64,000 nucleotides of DNA from Siccibacter colletis (lineage in GTDB: Bacteria; Pseudomonadota; Gammaproteobacteria; Enterobacterales; Enterobacteriaceae). Of the stretch, positions 1-9,180 are shown piece after piece. The stretch's first letter is position 1; each line of letters begins with the position of its first letter. The position numbers were made by a program, and so were the translations under genes. The notes beneath the pieces were generated by a model that had not been told where the DNA came from, ran no database searches, and saw only the letters and a program-made list of their open reading frames with translations. The stretch spans positions 372,001 to 436,000 of the forward strand of contig NZ_JMSQ01000006.1 in NCBI RefSeq assembly GCF_000696575.1, in the 5' to 3' direction.

Positions 1-458
1 ACGGCGAGGGTCATCACCGGCGGATCGGCCGGGTTCACTTTGTTATAGACCGGAGGATTGGGCAGGTCGGAAGGCAGCAGATTGGTGGCGGCATTGATCG
101 CCGCCTGCACTTCCTGCTCCGCCACGTCCAGCGGCAGGGTGAGCTGGAACTGCAGCGTCACCACCGAGGCACCGCCGGCGCTCTGGGAGGACATCTGCTT
201 CAGGCCGGACATCTGGCCGAACTGGCGCTCCAGCGGGGCGGTGATGGCTGACGTTACCACGTCCGGGCTGGCACCCGGATAGAGGGTAATCACCTGAATG
301 GTCGGGTAGTCCACCTCCGGCAGCGCCGACACCGGCAGGAAGCGGTAGCCGATAATCCCGGCCAGCAGAATGGCGATCATCAGCAGCGTGGTCGCCACCG
401 GACGCATGATAAACAGGCGTGACGGGCCGCCGGTGGCGCTGGGCGGTAATACCTGCAT
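1..458 (-). CDS. mdtB: MdtB, RND multidrug efflux transporter subunit (N-terminal part, runs off window)
   Basis: This is the first ~152 codons of an inner-membrane RND pump subunit; the rest lies beyond base 1. In E. coli MdtB and MdtC form a heteromeric proton-driven pump that works with MdtA and TolC to export bile salts, novobiocin and similar compounds. The start ATG (456-458) overlaps the mdtA stop as ATGA, which indicates translational coupling. The N-terminus reads [11 protein letters not shown], then a first membrane helix (about residues 16-36, beginning RPVATTLL) and the periplasmic porter entry with VDYPTIQV, all as in E. coli MdtB. Partial gene, identity clear. Confidence 0.95.
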   Translation of the reverse strand, partial: MQVLPPSATGGPSRLFIMRPVATTLLMIAILLAGIIGYRFLPVSALPEVDYPTIQVITLYPGASPDVVTSAITAPLERQFGQMSGLKQMSSQSAGGASVVTLQFQLTLPLDVAEQEVQAAINAATNLLPSDLPNPPVYNKVNPADPPVMTLA

Positions 459-1693
459 CAGGAACGCGCTCCCTGAGAACCGGCGCGGGTGTTAGCCGCT
501 GGCGCGGCGTCAGCGCTCTGGGCTTCCACCACCTCCACGCTGGCGCCCTCGGTGAGGCGGTCGATACCGTCGGTCACCACGCGATCGCCCGCTGAGAGCC
601 CGGCATCAATCACCACGGTCTGGCTGTTCTGGATGCCCGGCGTCACGAGGTGCTTACTTACTTTATTCTCACTGTTGAGTACCCAGACGAAATTACCTTC
701 GTTACCCATCTGCAAGGCGGCGGCGGGGATCACGACCGCGTTGTGCTGGGTATCCACCAGCATACGGGCATTGACGAACTGGTTAGGGAACAGCACGTCA
801 TCTTCATTGTTAAAACGCGCTTTCAGCTTGATGGTGCCGGTGGTGCTGTCGATCTGGTTATCGAGGCTCAGCAGCGTGCCGGTGGTGATTTTCCGTTTGT
901 TGGTGCGATCCCAGGCCTCGACGCTGAGGGTGCCGTTTTTGCGCGCCTGCATCACCGTCGGGATCTCGCTCTCCGGCAGGGTAAACACCAGATCAATCGG
1001 GTGCGTCTGGGTCAGCACCACAATCCCGGCGGTATCGCCGCTGGAGATCTGATTGCCGACGTCCACCTGTTTTAAGCCCACGCGGCCATCGATAGGGGCG
1101 GTGATGCGGCTCCAGTCCAGCTGTAGTTGGGCGCTCGCCACCGCGGCCTGATCGGCTTTGATGGTGCCAGCGGATTCCGCTACCAGCGCCTGCTGGGTGT
1201 CCAGCTCCTGACGGGAAACGAGATTGGTTTTCACCAGCTGCTGGTAGCGGGCCAGATCGCGCTTCGCATTAGCCAGCGTCGCCTGGTCGCGCGCCAGCTG
1301 GCCCTGCGCCTGGGCAAGGGCCACCTTAAACTGGCTCGGGTCGATCTCGGCCAGCAGATCGCCGGCTTTAACCTGCTGCCCTTCTTCGAAATGCAGCGCC
1401 AGTAGCTGGCCATCAACGCGGCTGCGCACCGTGACGGTGTTAGCGGCGGTCACAGTGCCAAGCCCGGTCAGATAGCGGGGAACCGATTCGCTGCGTGCCG
1501 TGGCTGCCTGCACCGGGGCCAGCATGGCACCGCGCATGCCGCGACGACCTTCCGCGCCCGCGCGGGCAGCGCTGCCCTGGGCCTGCGGTGTGCCTTCGGT
1601 AGAGGTGCTATAACGCCACCAGGCAACGGCGGCAATAATCAGAACAACAACACCCGCGAGCATGACCCACCGGGATTTCTGCATACCTTTCAT
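458..1693 (-). CDS. mdtA: MdtA, periplasmic membrane fusion protein of the MdtABC efflux pump
   Basis: Membrane fusion (HlyD/AcrA) subunit that links the MdtBC pump to TolC. An N-terminal membrane anchor ([13 protein letters not shown]) is followed by the lipoyl half-motifs (VRSRVDGQL and, later, [12 protein letters not shown]), a coiled-coil hairpin rich in Ala/Gln between them, and the beta-barrel region. The length of about 411 aa fits the E. coli protein (415 aa). I chose the ATG at 1693 because it gives the family start MKG; an in-frame ATG at 1720 would add nine residues. mdtA overlaps mdtB by ATGA, so the pair is one transcript. In E. coli the operon answers to BaeSR and CpxAR. Confidence 0.95.
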   Translation of the reverse strand: MKGMQKSRWVMLAGVVVLIIAAVAWWRYSTSTEGTPQAQGSAARAGAEGRRGMRGAMLAPVQAATARSESVPRYLTGLGTVTAANTVTVRSRVDGQLLALHFEEGQQVKAGDLLAEIDPSQFKVALAQAQGQLARDQATLANAKRDLARYQQLVKTNLVSRQELDTQQALVAESAGTIKADQAAVASAQLQLDWSRITAPIDGRVGLKQVDVGNQISSGDTAGIVVLTQTHPIDLVFTLPESEIPTVMQARKNGTLSVEAWDRTNKRKITTGTLLSLDNQIDSTTGTIKLKARFNNEDDVLFPNQFVNARMLVDTQHNAVVIPAAALQMGNEGNFVWVLNSENKVSKHLVTPGIQNSQTVVIDAGLSAGDRVVTDGIDRLTEGASVEVVEAQSADAAPAANTRAGSQGARS

Positions 1694-1807
1694 ATGGCGT
1701 GATTTTCTCTTCCATAACATTAGCGGGGATGATAACCCGTCGGGCTGCCGGCTGCACAGCGTGAGCCGGGCGGCATAATCAGCTAAGTGTAGTAATCCCT
1801 GCGGGTA

Positions 1808-1825
1808 GAAAGATGGAGGAAATAT
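1808..1825 (-). promoter_or_regulatory. Possible BaeR-type box upstream of mdtA
   Basis: Read on the minus strand this stretch gives ATTTCCTCCATCTTTC, which resembles the E. coli BaeR box (TTTTTCTCCATNATTGGC) through its CTCCAT core and T-rich left side. The right half (TTGGC) is not conserved. It lies about 115 bp upstream of the mdtA start. This is inference from one imperfect match. Confidence 0.3.
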
Positions 1826-1881
1826 GAAACAACGTCGAGATTCGTCTGAATGAGGCAGGGTAAGGGGGGGATGCGGTAAAC

Positions 1882-1961
1882 GGTGGGTGCACTGCGTTTA
1901 CCCACCCTACAACTAATGGTACGTCGCTAAACGGTGGGTGCGCTGCGCTTACCCACCCTAC
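1882..1961 (+). repeat. Tandem pair of REP-like hairpins (1882-1910 and 1933-1961)
   Basis: Two 29-bp units in the same orientation, 51 bp apart. Each has GGTGGGT and ACCCACC arms around GC(A/G)CTGCG(T/C)TT and ends in CTAC. The layout matches enterobacterial REP elements: an imperfect palindrome with a GTAG/CTAC foot and a core like the E. coli REP GCGCTNCGCTTA. The linker contains TGGTACGTCGCTAAAC, which recurs between two REP units at 12145-12166. No gene is present between mdtA and yegD. Confidence 0.85.
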
Positions 1962-1976
1962 AACTACTGCCATCCC

Positions 1977-2369
1977 GTAGGGTGGGTAAGCAACGCGCAC
2001 CCACCATAACAGCAGAAAGCAGGAGTTGAAGCGTGGACCCATCCGGCATCAAAACCGCCGCGCCGCAGGCGTTGAGTCCGGGCTGGCGGTCGGGAACCGC
2101 CAGAGGGCGCGAGCCCCGGGATGGGGTATCGCGCCCGACCGGGAGCGAAACGCCGGAGGCAAGGGCAGCCCGCAGGGCCGGTTTTAGTGGCCGGGAGCCG
2201 GGATGGTGAAGGGGGCGGCGGCGAGCCCCCTTCACCCGTTCACGTGCCCAGCATTCCCATGTAAGCGCGGTGCCTCGGTGAACGGAACCCTCACCGCAAT
2301 CACATAGACCGCACACCACAAACGGCGGATGCACGTTAAAGGTGGGTGCACTCCGTTTACCCACCCTAC
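1977..2369 (+). repeat. REP-framed structured repeat element, copy 1 (core about 2034-2329)
   Basis: A GC-rich core is bounded by an inverted REP-like unit on the left (1977-2005, beginning GTAGGGTGGG) and a direct one on the right (2341-2369, ending ACCCACCCTAC). The core has clear hairpins: TGGCGGT/ACCGCCA at 2084-2102; GGGCGCGA/TCGCGCCC at 2105-2136 with an inner CCCC/GGGG; and a perfect 12-bp stem GGTGAAGGGGGC/GCCCCCTTCACC at 2205-2236. Close copies lie at 11752-12144 and, inverted, at 63635-63970. It fills the mdtA-yegD gap. Short open frames here translate the repeat and are not credible genes. I do not recognise a named family for the core. Confidence 0.85.
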
Positions 2370-2390
2370 ATACCCACCACCACCACCTCG

Positions 2391-3743
2391 TTAGCGGAAC
2401 ATCACCTCAGCCCAGCGCGCCAGCCCGGCGGTGACCGAGCCGAAATCATCGCCGCCTGCAATCGGCGTATCCGGCAGCAGCTGCGCCAGCGCGGCTTTGA
2501 TCAGCGGAGAGCGGGCGCTGCCGCCGGTCAGATAGATGACATCCGGTTTTTCGCTCGCCGAGCCCAGCGCCAGCGTCACCTGCTCCAGCACCCGGGCCAG
2601 CGGCTGCGCCAGGGCCAGTTCCAGCGCCTGCTGCGTCACTTCCACATCGAGATCGCTGCGAATAAACGGCAGTGCCGATACGGTGCGGGCGGTATTCGAC
2701 AGCGCGATTTTAACCTCTTCCGCTTCACGCACCAGGCGGTAGCTCAGGCGTTCGCGCCATACTTTTTGCAGCAGCGCCACGCGCTCCGGCTCGCGGGCAT
2801 CGCGGATTAAGCTCGCCAGCAGACGCCCCGTCGCGGTGCTGTAAAACTCGCTCTGGGCCGGAACATCGTTGATCGCCACCGCGTTCCACCACGGCAGGGC
2901 CGGCAGGGCGATGCCTTTCTCCGTCTGGCCGCCCATGCCCAGCTCCGGCATAAACTGCTTAAACGCCACGGCGATATCCAGGTCGTTACCGCCGATACGG
3001 CAGCCGCTGTGGCCGAGCAGGCTGGCCGCGCGATCGGCCTTAGCGCGCCACTGCGGCCCCATCAGCAGCAGTGAGCAGTCGGTGGTGCCGCCGCCGATAT
3101 CCACAACCAGCACGCGTTTCTCGTCGCGCAGCGTGGCTTCGAAATCCAGCCCCGCCGCCACCGGTTCAAACTGAAACACCACATCTTTGAATCCGGCACG
3201 GTGCGCGGCGCGCTCCAGAATTCCCTGTGCCTGGACGTTGGCCTCTTCACCGCCGAGACCCTGGAAGTTGATCGGGCGACCAATCACCGCCTGACTAATC
3301 TCATCGCTGACCTGCTGCTGCGCGGTCTGGCGAATGTGCAGCATCATGGCGCATACCAGATCTTCAAATAGCGCGACCTGCTGCGGTTTGAGGCCGGTGG
3401 CGCCGAGAAAGGATTTGGGTGACTTAACGAACCAGACCTCTTGCGGGTCCTCGACATACTGCCCCAGCGCGCTCAGACCAAACTGCACGCTTGCCGGGGT
3501 GACCTCGATATCTTCATCGCGATTGAGATTCATTGCCCGGCGCAGCAGCGCGGCGTTCTCCTCGTTGCCGGTGGGCACGGCGTGGTGGCGGTGCAGCCAC
3601 TCGCTCACCGCTTCACGGGTTGGCGCACCCAGCATCGACGGCAACAGGGTGGACTCATTTTCCAGACGCAGCAGGCGCGGCGCGCCGTTTTCCATGACCG
3701 CGACCGAACAGTTGGCGGTGCCGTAATCAAAACCAATAAACAT
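2391..3743 (-). CDS. yegD: YegD, Hsp70/actin-fold ATPase-like protein
   Basis: A 450-residue member of the Hsp70-like branch of the actin ATPase superfamily, the same length as E. coli YegD. It shows the phosphate-1 loop FIGFDYGTANCSVA at the N-terminus, the phosphate-2 loop VDIGGGTTDCS in the middle, and the adenosine motif YLTGGSARSPL near the C-terminus. It lacks the substrate-binding domain of a DnaK chaperone. Function is not established beyond an HSP70-like putative chaperone assignment. The start is ambiguous because four ATGs lie at 3743, 3746, 3749 and 3755; 3743 gives the family start MFIGFD. It is divergent from alkA. Confidence 0.93.
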   Translation of the reverse strand: MFIGFDYGTANCSVAVMENGAPRLLRLENESTLLPSMLGAPTREAVSEWLHRHHAVPTGNEENAALLRRAMNLNRDEDIEVTPASVQFGLSALGQYVEDPQEVWFVKSPKSFLGATGLKPQQVALFEDLVCAMMLHIRQTAQQQVSDEISQAVIGRPINFQGLGGEEANVQAQGILERAAHRAGFKDVVFQFEPVAAGLDFEATLRDEKRVLVVDIGGGTTDCSLLLMGPQWRAKADRAASLLGHSGCRIGGNDLDIAVAFKQFMPELGMGGQTEKGIALPALPWWNAVAINDVPAQSEFYSTATGRLLASLIRDAREPERVALLQKVWRERLSYRLVREAEEVKIALSNTARTVSALPFIRSDLDVEVTQQALELALAQPLARVLEQVTLALGSASEKPDVIYLTGGSARSPLIKAALAQLLPDTPIAGGDDFGSVTAGLARWAEVMFR

Positions 3744-3875
3744 CATCATCCCCATGCCGGTGAAGAAAGGGGGGCGACTTTAGCGAAATGTCGCGACGGC
3801 GGCAAATGGAATATAAAAGTGGGGCAGTATCAGCAGGTTGCCGCTAAGCTGGAACAGAATAACCAGGGAGACGCC

Positions 3876-4721
3876 ATGTACATCTTGCCTTATACCCCGC
3901 CATACGACTGGCCGTGGATCCTCGGTTTTTTACGCGATCGTGCAGTAACAGGTATTGAACAGGTCGGAGAGAACCATTACAGCCGCAGCCTGGCGCTGGA
4001 CGGGCATCAGGGGATTATCACCGTCACGCCGCATGCAGAGAAACCGGCGCTGGTGGTGACTTTGAGCGATGGGCTGCTGCCGGTTGCGAATCTGGCGCTG
4101 GCGAAGGTGGAGCAGCTGCTGGATCTCCGGCTCGACCCCACCGCAATGCTGGCCACGCTGGGCGAACTGGCGGCGGCGCGTCCGGGCCTGCGGCTGCCGG
4201 GCTGCGTGGACAGTTTTGAACAGGCGATCCGCGCCATCCTCGGGCAGCTGGTGAGCGTGGCGCTGGCGGCGAAGCTGACCGGCAAGCTCGCCGCGGCCTT
4301 TGGCACCCCCTGCGCGGGCCACGATGGCTGGCTGCTGTTTCCGGATGCCGCCACGCTGGCGCGGCTGGCACCGGAAACGGTAAAAACTATCGGCATTCCG
4401 CTCCAGCGCGCGCAGGCGATTGTTACCCTGGCGCAGGGCTGCGTCGCGGGAACCTTTCCGCTGGTGCGCCCTGAAAACGTCGAGCTGGGGGTAAAAGCGC
4501 TGATGACCTGGCCGGGGATTGGGCGCTGGACGGCAAACTACTATGCGATGCGCGGCTGGCAGGCACCGGACGTGTTCCTGCCGGATGATTATGCCATCAA
4601 GCAGCGTTTCGCCGGCATGACCCCGGCCACCATTCGTCGCTATGCGACGCGCTGGCAGCCGTGGCGGGCCTATGCTTTGCTGCACATCTGGTACAGCTCA
4701 GGCTGGCAGCCGGTTAATTAA
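3876..4721 (+). CDS. alkA: AlkA, 3-methyladenine DNA glycosylase II
   Basis: Base-excision repair glycosylase that removes 3-methyladenine and other alkylated bases. At 281 aa it matches E. coli AlkA (282). The helix-hairpin-helix is TWPGIGRWTANYYAMR (about 211-226) and the catalytic Asp is D238 in LPDDYAIKQRF. The start at 3876 follows GGGAG at 3866-3870 and gives MYILPYTPPYDW like the family; the open frame extends far upstream without homology. Its stop and that of dgcE overlap tail to tail by 8 bp in the palindrome TTAATTAA. No ada-type operator was identified. Confidence 0.96.
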   Translation: MYILPYTPPYDWPWILGFLRDRAVTGIEQVGENHYSRSLALDGHQGIITVTPHAEKPALVVTLSDGLLPVANLALAKVEQLLDLRLDPTAMLATLGELAAARPGLRLPGCVDSFEQAIRAILGQLVSVALAAKLTGKLAAAFGTPCAGHDGWLLFPDAATLARLAPETVKTIGIPLQRAQAIVTLAQGCVAGTFPLVRPENVELGVKALMTWPGIGRWTANYYAMRGWQAPDVFLPDDYAIKQRFAGMTPATIRRYATRWQPWRAYALLHIWYSSGWQPVN

Positions 4722-7700
4722 TCGCGAAGTAGCTGTTGTTGAGCAGCAGATCGAGCGGCTGCTGCGGGGCGATAGTGTCGCCATAGATGAGATCGATGCC
4801 GATCCCGGAGAGCGTATCCATCACCTGCGGCTGGTTAGCCGGGCCGGCAATGCTTTTCAGACCGAGGCGCTGGGCGTGGCCGTGGATGATAGTAACCATC
4901 ATCTCGTCCATCAGGTTAGTGTGTACCCAGCTTACCAGTTCGGGATTGAGCATCACGTAATCGACCATGTCGTGGCTGAGCAGATTGAAAACTTCCAGAT
5001 CGCGTCCGGTCTGATGGAGCACCAGCTGGCAGCCGGCCTCACGCAGCCGACGCAGATGGCGGCGCGGGGCATCATCCTCACGGTGCAGCGCTTCCGCCGG
5101 CACCAGAATATGCAGCAGGCGGGCGGGCAGGGTGCTGCCAGCCAGCATGGCGGCCAGTTCGTCGATAAAACTCTCCGAGGCCAGCCCCGCCGTGGAGAGC
5201 GGCAGGGCGATACCGAAGCCTTTCTGTGCCACCGGCGTACTCCACGTACTGAAAAATTCGCTGAAAACCCGACGATCGAGCGCCAGCATCAGGTCATTTT
5301 CACCGAGGGTGGCGCGGAACGCTTTCTCTTCCATCACATCACCGGTACTGGTCCAGAATTTCAGCGTCAGGGTATAGAAGGTGGCGGCCTCCGGCACTTT
5401 CGGGGAGGCCACGGCGCGGGCCAGCATCGCCATCGGGTTATCGTTGATCATGCGCCACTGCTCTTCGGGTGGCATATGGGCGCGTGCCGGATGCAGCCCC
5501 TGTTGCGGCTCGTAGACCGTGACCACGCCGCGACCATTATTCTTTGAGGCATAGCAGGCAATATCCGCCTGGGACATCACCTCCGAGGCCTGATTGTTGT
5601 GCTCATCAATCAGGGTGATCCCGGCGCTGGCACCGATACGATGGGTGCGGTTATCCCAGCTGAAGTGGTAATCATTGATAGCCTGAATCAATCTGGCGGA
5701 GATGGTGCGTGCGCTCTCAAGGTTGCAGTCGGGCAGCAGCAGACCAAACTCGTCGCCACCCAGACGCGCCAGCACGTCGCTGGTACGCAGCATGCTGAGC
5801 ATCAGAGACGCCAGCTCGCGCAGCAGCGCATCCCCGGCAGCGTGTCCGGCGCTGTCATTCACCGCCTTAAAGCGGTCGAGATCGATAAACACCAGCGCAT
5901 GCTGCTGGCGGGTTTCGCCCACGTTCAGCAGCAGGCGCTTGAGGTGATTTTCAAAGCTGACGCGGTTCGCCAGATGCGTCAGGCCATCATGTGAAGCGCT
6001 GTAGCTGAGCTGGCGCAGCATTTTACGCGATTCGGTAACGTCCTGAATTACCAGCACAAAGCCGATATTGTGGCCTTCGAGGGTGCTGAGCGGGGTAATG
6101 CTGTAGTGAATGTCGTAACTGCCACCGTTGCGGCAGTGCAGCACCACGTCCTGCTCAATGGCGGAGCGCGAGACGTCTCCACTATGGATATTTTCCATCG
6201 GCGGGCCGTTATCCCCGAAGGTGATGCGCAGTACCGATAAGACATGCTGGCCAATGGCACGATCCTGCTGCCAGCCGCTCATCTTCTCGGCCACCGGGTT
6301 CATAAAGTTGACCTTCATGTCGACGTCGGTACAGATCACCGCCTCGCCGATGGAGTCGAGGGTGATATGCAGCCGCTCTTTCTCCTGGAACAGCGCTTCG
6401 TTGAGCTGTTTTACCTCGGTCATGTCCATATTAATGCCGAGCAGACGCTCGACGTCACCCTGCTTGTTCACCACCCGGTTGGCGAGGGCGCGGATATGAC
6501 GAATGCCGCCGTTGACCTTAATGCGAAACTCCAGCTTGAACGGCAGCCGCGCCCGCAGGGCTTCATTAATCACCGCTTCGGCCTGGGGAATATCCTCGCT
6601 GACCAGCCGCTCCTTCCACAACTGGTAGGTCGGGCGCACGTCCGGTGAGATGTCGTACAGCTCGAACATGCGCTTATCCCAGTTCAGGGTATCCGGGCCG
6701 AGATCCCACTCCCAGATGCCGATGCCGCCCGCCTCGTTGGCGAGGGTAATGCGCTCCATCAGCCGCTTGTTCATCCACTCGGTCTGCTTCAGGTCGGTGA
6801 TGTCTTCAATTTGCGCAATGAAATAGAGCGGGGTGCCGTCGGTGTGACGCACCACCGACACCGCCAGCAGCGCCCAGACCACGTCGCCGCGACTGGTGTA
6901 GTAGCGCTTCTCCATCGAATAGCTGTTGATAATACCGGCACGCAGCTGATCGAGCTGCTCCAGATCCTTTTGCAAATCTTCCGGCCAGGTCAGCTGCTGA
7001 AACGTCAGGCGGTGCAGCTGCTCCTGGCTATAGCCCAGCAAGTTGCACAGCGCTTTGTTGGCCTGCAGGAACTGCCCTTCGTTCGACACCAGCGACATAC
7101 CGATGGCGGAGTATTCCATCGCGTTACGAAAGCGCGCCTCGCTTTCGCCGATGTGCTTGCGCTCTTCGCGGAAAGCGTACATCACCATAGTCATCACGTT
7201 GGCGGGCAACAGGATCATCAGGAACGGCAGCCAGGGGGCGTTGAAGGTCATGGCGGGATGGGGAATATCCAGCAGCTCCGGGTTCGCCGCCATGATCATG
7301 GAGACCACCATCACGGTGGCGAGGAACACGGCAAAGGCTTCGAGACGCGGTAGGCGGATCGCGCTCCACATCAGCAGGACGATAATAAAGGTGAACGGCC
7401 ACGGCAGATAATGCAGCGCTACCCAGCTCAGGGCGAGAGTGGCGATCAGCGTCAGCAGCGACTCCAGCAGCAGCCGCGGGTTGCGGTGACGCAGCAGATA
7501 GTGCGACTTAAACAGCAGCCCCAGCGGGATTAACGCCAGTGCACCGATGGATTCCGACAGCACCCACATAAAGAAGGTACGCAGCGAATCACCTTCATCG
7601 TTCAGCGCCATTAGCAGCAGGCCGCCGATCAGCGGCGGAACGATGGCGCCCCCCAGCGCCAGCCGCAGCCAGTTATTGAGATTCTGCAGCGGGTTGTACT

Positions 7701-8040
7701 GGGGCAGCAGGCGGCGCAGCAGCAGCGCGCCGATCGCCGCTTCCAGCGCGTTGAGTAAGGCGAACAGCAGGTTCAGCTTTTCCGGGGGGAACAGCGCCAG
7801 CGTGGCGGCGACGTTGCCGAGGGTGCAGGCCAGCGCAATGCCGGGCCACAGGCGGCCGGGATGGCGGAAGAACGCCACCATCATCACGGCGGTAGGGAAC
7901 CAGAGCGGGGCCAGCATATTGCCGAACAGCGTCAGCTCCAGCGAAAACAGGGTGAAGGCAAAGGCCAGTAAACCTAAACTCACTACCCGCAAGACAGGAT
8001 GGGGAACGGGGGCTAAAACGCGCGCTTTCTGTCTGTTCAT
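4714..8040 (-). CDS. dgcE: DgcE (YegE), membrane diguanylate cyclase with MASE1 and PAS domains
   Basis: Large inner-membrane c-di-GMP enzyme of about 1108 aa (E. coli 1105). Order: MASE1 sensor with about eight membrane segments in the first ~300 residues; three PAS/PAC modules (roughly 305-430, 435-555, 560-685); a GGDEF domain with an intact GGDEF signature near residue 763; and a C-terminal EAL-like domain without an EAL motif. Cyclase activity is therefore expected and phosphodiesterase activity is not. In E. coli it is the top-level cyclase feeding curli/CsgD control. ATG 8040 places the N-terminus like the family; an in-frame ATG at 8091 would add 17 residues and has no visible Shine-Dalgarno. 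Confidence 0.94.
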   Translation of the reverse strand: MNRQKARVLAPVPHPVLRVVSLGLLAFAFTLFSLELTLFGNMLAPLWFPTAVMMVAFFRHPGRLWPGIALACTLGNVAATLALFPPEKLNLLFALLNALEAAIGALLLRRLLPQYNPLQNLNNWLRLALGGAIVPPLIGGLLLMALNDEGDSLRTFFMWVLSESIGALALIPLGLLFKSHYLLRHRNPRLLLESLLTLIATLALSWVALHYLPWPFTFIIVLLMWSAIRLPRLEAFAVFLATVMVVSMIMAANPELLDIPHPAMTFNAPWLPFLMILLPANVMTMVMYAFREERKHIGESEARFRNAMEYSAIGMSLVSNEGQFLQANKALCNLLGYSQEQLHRLTFQQLTWPEDLQKDLEQLDQLRAGIINSYSMEKRYYTSRGDVVWALLAVSVVRHTDGTPLYFIAQIEDITDLKQTEWMNKRLMERITLANEAGGIGIWEWDLGPDTLNWDKRMFELYDISPDVRPTYQLWKERLVSEDIPQAEAVINEALRARLPFKLEFRIKVNGGIRHIRALANRVVNKQGDVERLLGINMDMTEVKQLNEALFQEKERLHITLDSIGEAVICTDVDMKVNFMNPVAEKMSGWQQDRAIGQHVLSVLRITFGDNGPPMENIHSGDVSRSAIEQDVVLHCRNGGSYDIHYSITPLSTLEGHNIGFVLVIQDVTESRKMLRQLSYSASHDGLTHLANRVSFENHLKRLLLNVGETRQQHALVFIDLDRFKAVNDSAGHAAGDALLRELASLMLSMLRTSDVLARLGGDEFGLLLPDCNLESARTISARLIQAINDYHFSWDNRTHRIGASAGITLIDEHNNQASEVMSQADIACYASKNNGRGVVTVYEPQQGLHPARAHMPPEEQWRMINDNPMAMLARAVASPKVPEAATFYTLTLKFWTSTGDVMEEKAFRATLGENDLMLALDRRVFSEFFSTWSTPVAQKGFGIALPLSTAGLASESFIDELAAMLAGSTLPARLLHILVPAEALHREDDAPRRHLRRLREAGCQLVLHQTGRDLEVFNLLSHDMVDYVMLNPELVSWVHTNLMDEMMVTIIHGHAQRLGLKSIAGPANQPQVMDTLSGIGIDLIYGDTIAPQQPLDLLLNNSYFAIN

Positions 8041-8320
8041 TACCACGGGATCCGCAAAGGCTGTGCTGCCGAGAGTGAGCCCCGGATGCATAAAATTAAT
8101 GGGTTTGGGCTATGCTAGTACAAACGATTTTCAATTCCTATTCCGCCCACCCATAATTTACCACCGCTTCACTATATTTTGCGCAACCCCCCCTGGAATC
8201 TTCCCAGCTGCGGAAATGTTGAGCAAAATCGTACACCTGGGCTTAACCTGGTTTTGCGTAACGGCGCGAGAATTCATCACTCTGCAGGCACTTCGGCTGG
8301 TATCAGCAGGCGGAAATCCC

Positions 8321-8326
8321 TATAAT
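8321..8326 (+). promoter_or_regulatory. Candidate -10 element for udk
   Basis: A perfect TATAAT lies 64 bp upstream of the udk start codon. No good -35 sits at 16-18 bp spacing, so the call rests on the -10 alone. The 349-bp gap 8041-8389 between divergent dgcE and udk shows no gene and should hold promoters for both. Confidence 0.4.
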
Positions 8327-8389
8327 CGCCGCGTCAGACGCACCCGCGTCACCCTTCCTTAACTCTTGCTACAACCAGGTCGCTTATTT

Positions 8390-9031
8390 ATGACTGACAA
8401 GTCTCATCAATGCGTCATCATCGGCATCGCCGGCGCATCGGCTTCAGGTAAAAGTCTTATCGCCAGCACGCTCTACCGTGAATTACGTGAACAGGTCGGT
8501 GATGAACACATTGGTGTCATTCCAGAAGACAGCTATTACAAGGATCAGAGTCATCTGTCGATGGAAGAGCGGGTTAAAACGAACTACGACCATCCGAACG
8601 CAATGGATCACAATCTTCTGTTCCAGCATCTGCAGACGCTCAAGCAGGGCAGCCCGATTGAATTGCCGGTTTACAGTTACGTTGAACACACCCGCACCAA
8701 AGAAACAATTCACATCAAGCCGAAGAAAGTCATTATCCTCGAAGGCATTCTGTTACTGACCGACGCGCGCCTGCGCCAGGAGTTGAGCTTCTCTATCTTC
8801 GTTGATACGCCGCTCGACATCTGCCTGATGCGCCGCATCAAGCGTGACGTCAACGAGCGTGGGCGCTCGATGGATTCCGTAATGAGCCAGTATCAGAAAA
8901 CCGTACGCCCGATGTTCCTGCAGTTTATCGACCCTTCCAAGCAGTACGCCGATATCATCGTGCCGCGCGGTGGCAAAAACCGTATCGCGATTGATATTCT
9001 GAAAGCGAAAATCAGCCAGTTTTTTGAATAA
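8390..9031 (+). CDS. udk: Udk, uridine/cytidine kinase
   Basis: Pyrimidine ribonucleoside salvage enzyme that phosphorylates uridine and cytidine to UMP and CMP. At 213 aa it equals the E. coli length and is nearly identical over most of its sequence. The P-loop is GASASGKS at residues 15-22. The ATG at 8390 gives MTDKSHQC as in the family; an upstream ATG at 8366 would add eight non-homologous residues. It lies upstream of dcd with a 149-bp gap, on the same strand as dcd and asmA, the order seen in E. coli. Confidence 0.98.
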   Translation: MTDKSHQCVIIGIAGASASGKSLIASTLYRELREQVGDEHIGVIPEDSYYKDQSHLSMEERVKTNYDHPNAMDHNLLFQHLQTLKQGSPIELPVYSYVEHTRTKETIHIKPKKVIILEGILLLTDARLRQELSFSIFVDTPLDICLMRRIKRDVNERGRSMDSVMSQYQKTVRPMFLQFIDPSKQYADIIVPRGGKNRIAIDILKAKISQFFE

Positions 9032-9180
9032 ATTCGGTAGATTGTGTACCGTTGAGGAAGGAGCGTTGCCGATCGCTGCGGCGTTCACACCTTCCGCAAC
9101 GGTAAAACTGACGGCGCGTTATCCGTTTGCCGTCACCCTCTTCTTCGCAACAGCCAAGAAGCACGTAAGGAGAAAGTGCG

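Noticed and set aside
1824-1853. Mini-frame MKQRRDSSE with a GGAGG upstream, between mdtA and the repeats
   Set aside because: Nine codons only, and the GGAGG is the complement of the possible BaeR box; no supporting context.
1927-2364. Open frame of 145 codons (minus strand) across repeat copy 1, and similar frames at 11825-12139 and 63388-63772
   Set aside because: The frames simply translate the repeat, lack ribosome-binding sites, shift and stop differently in each copy, and the base changes between copies follow RNA pairing rather than codon positions.
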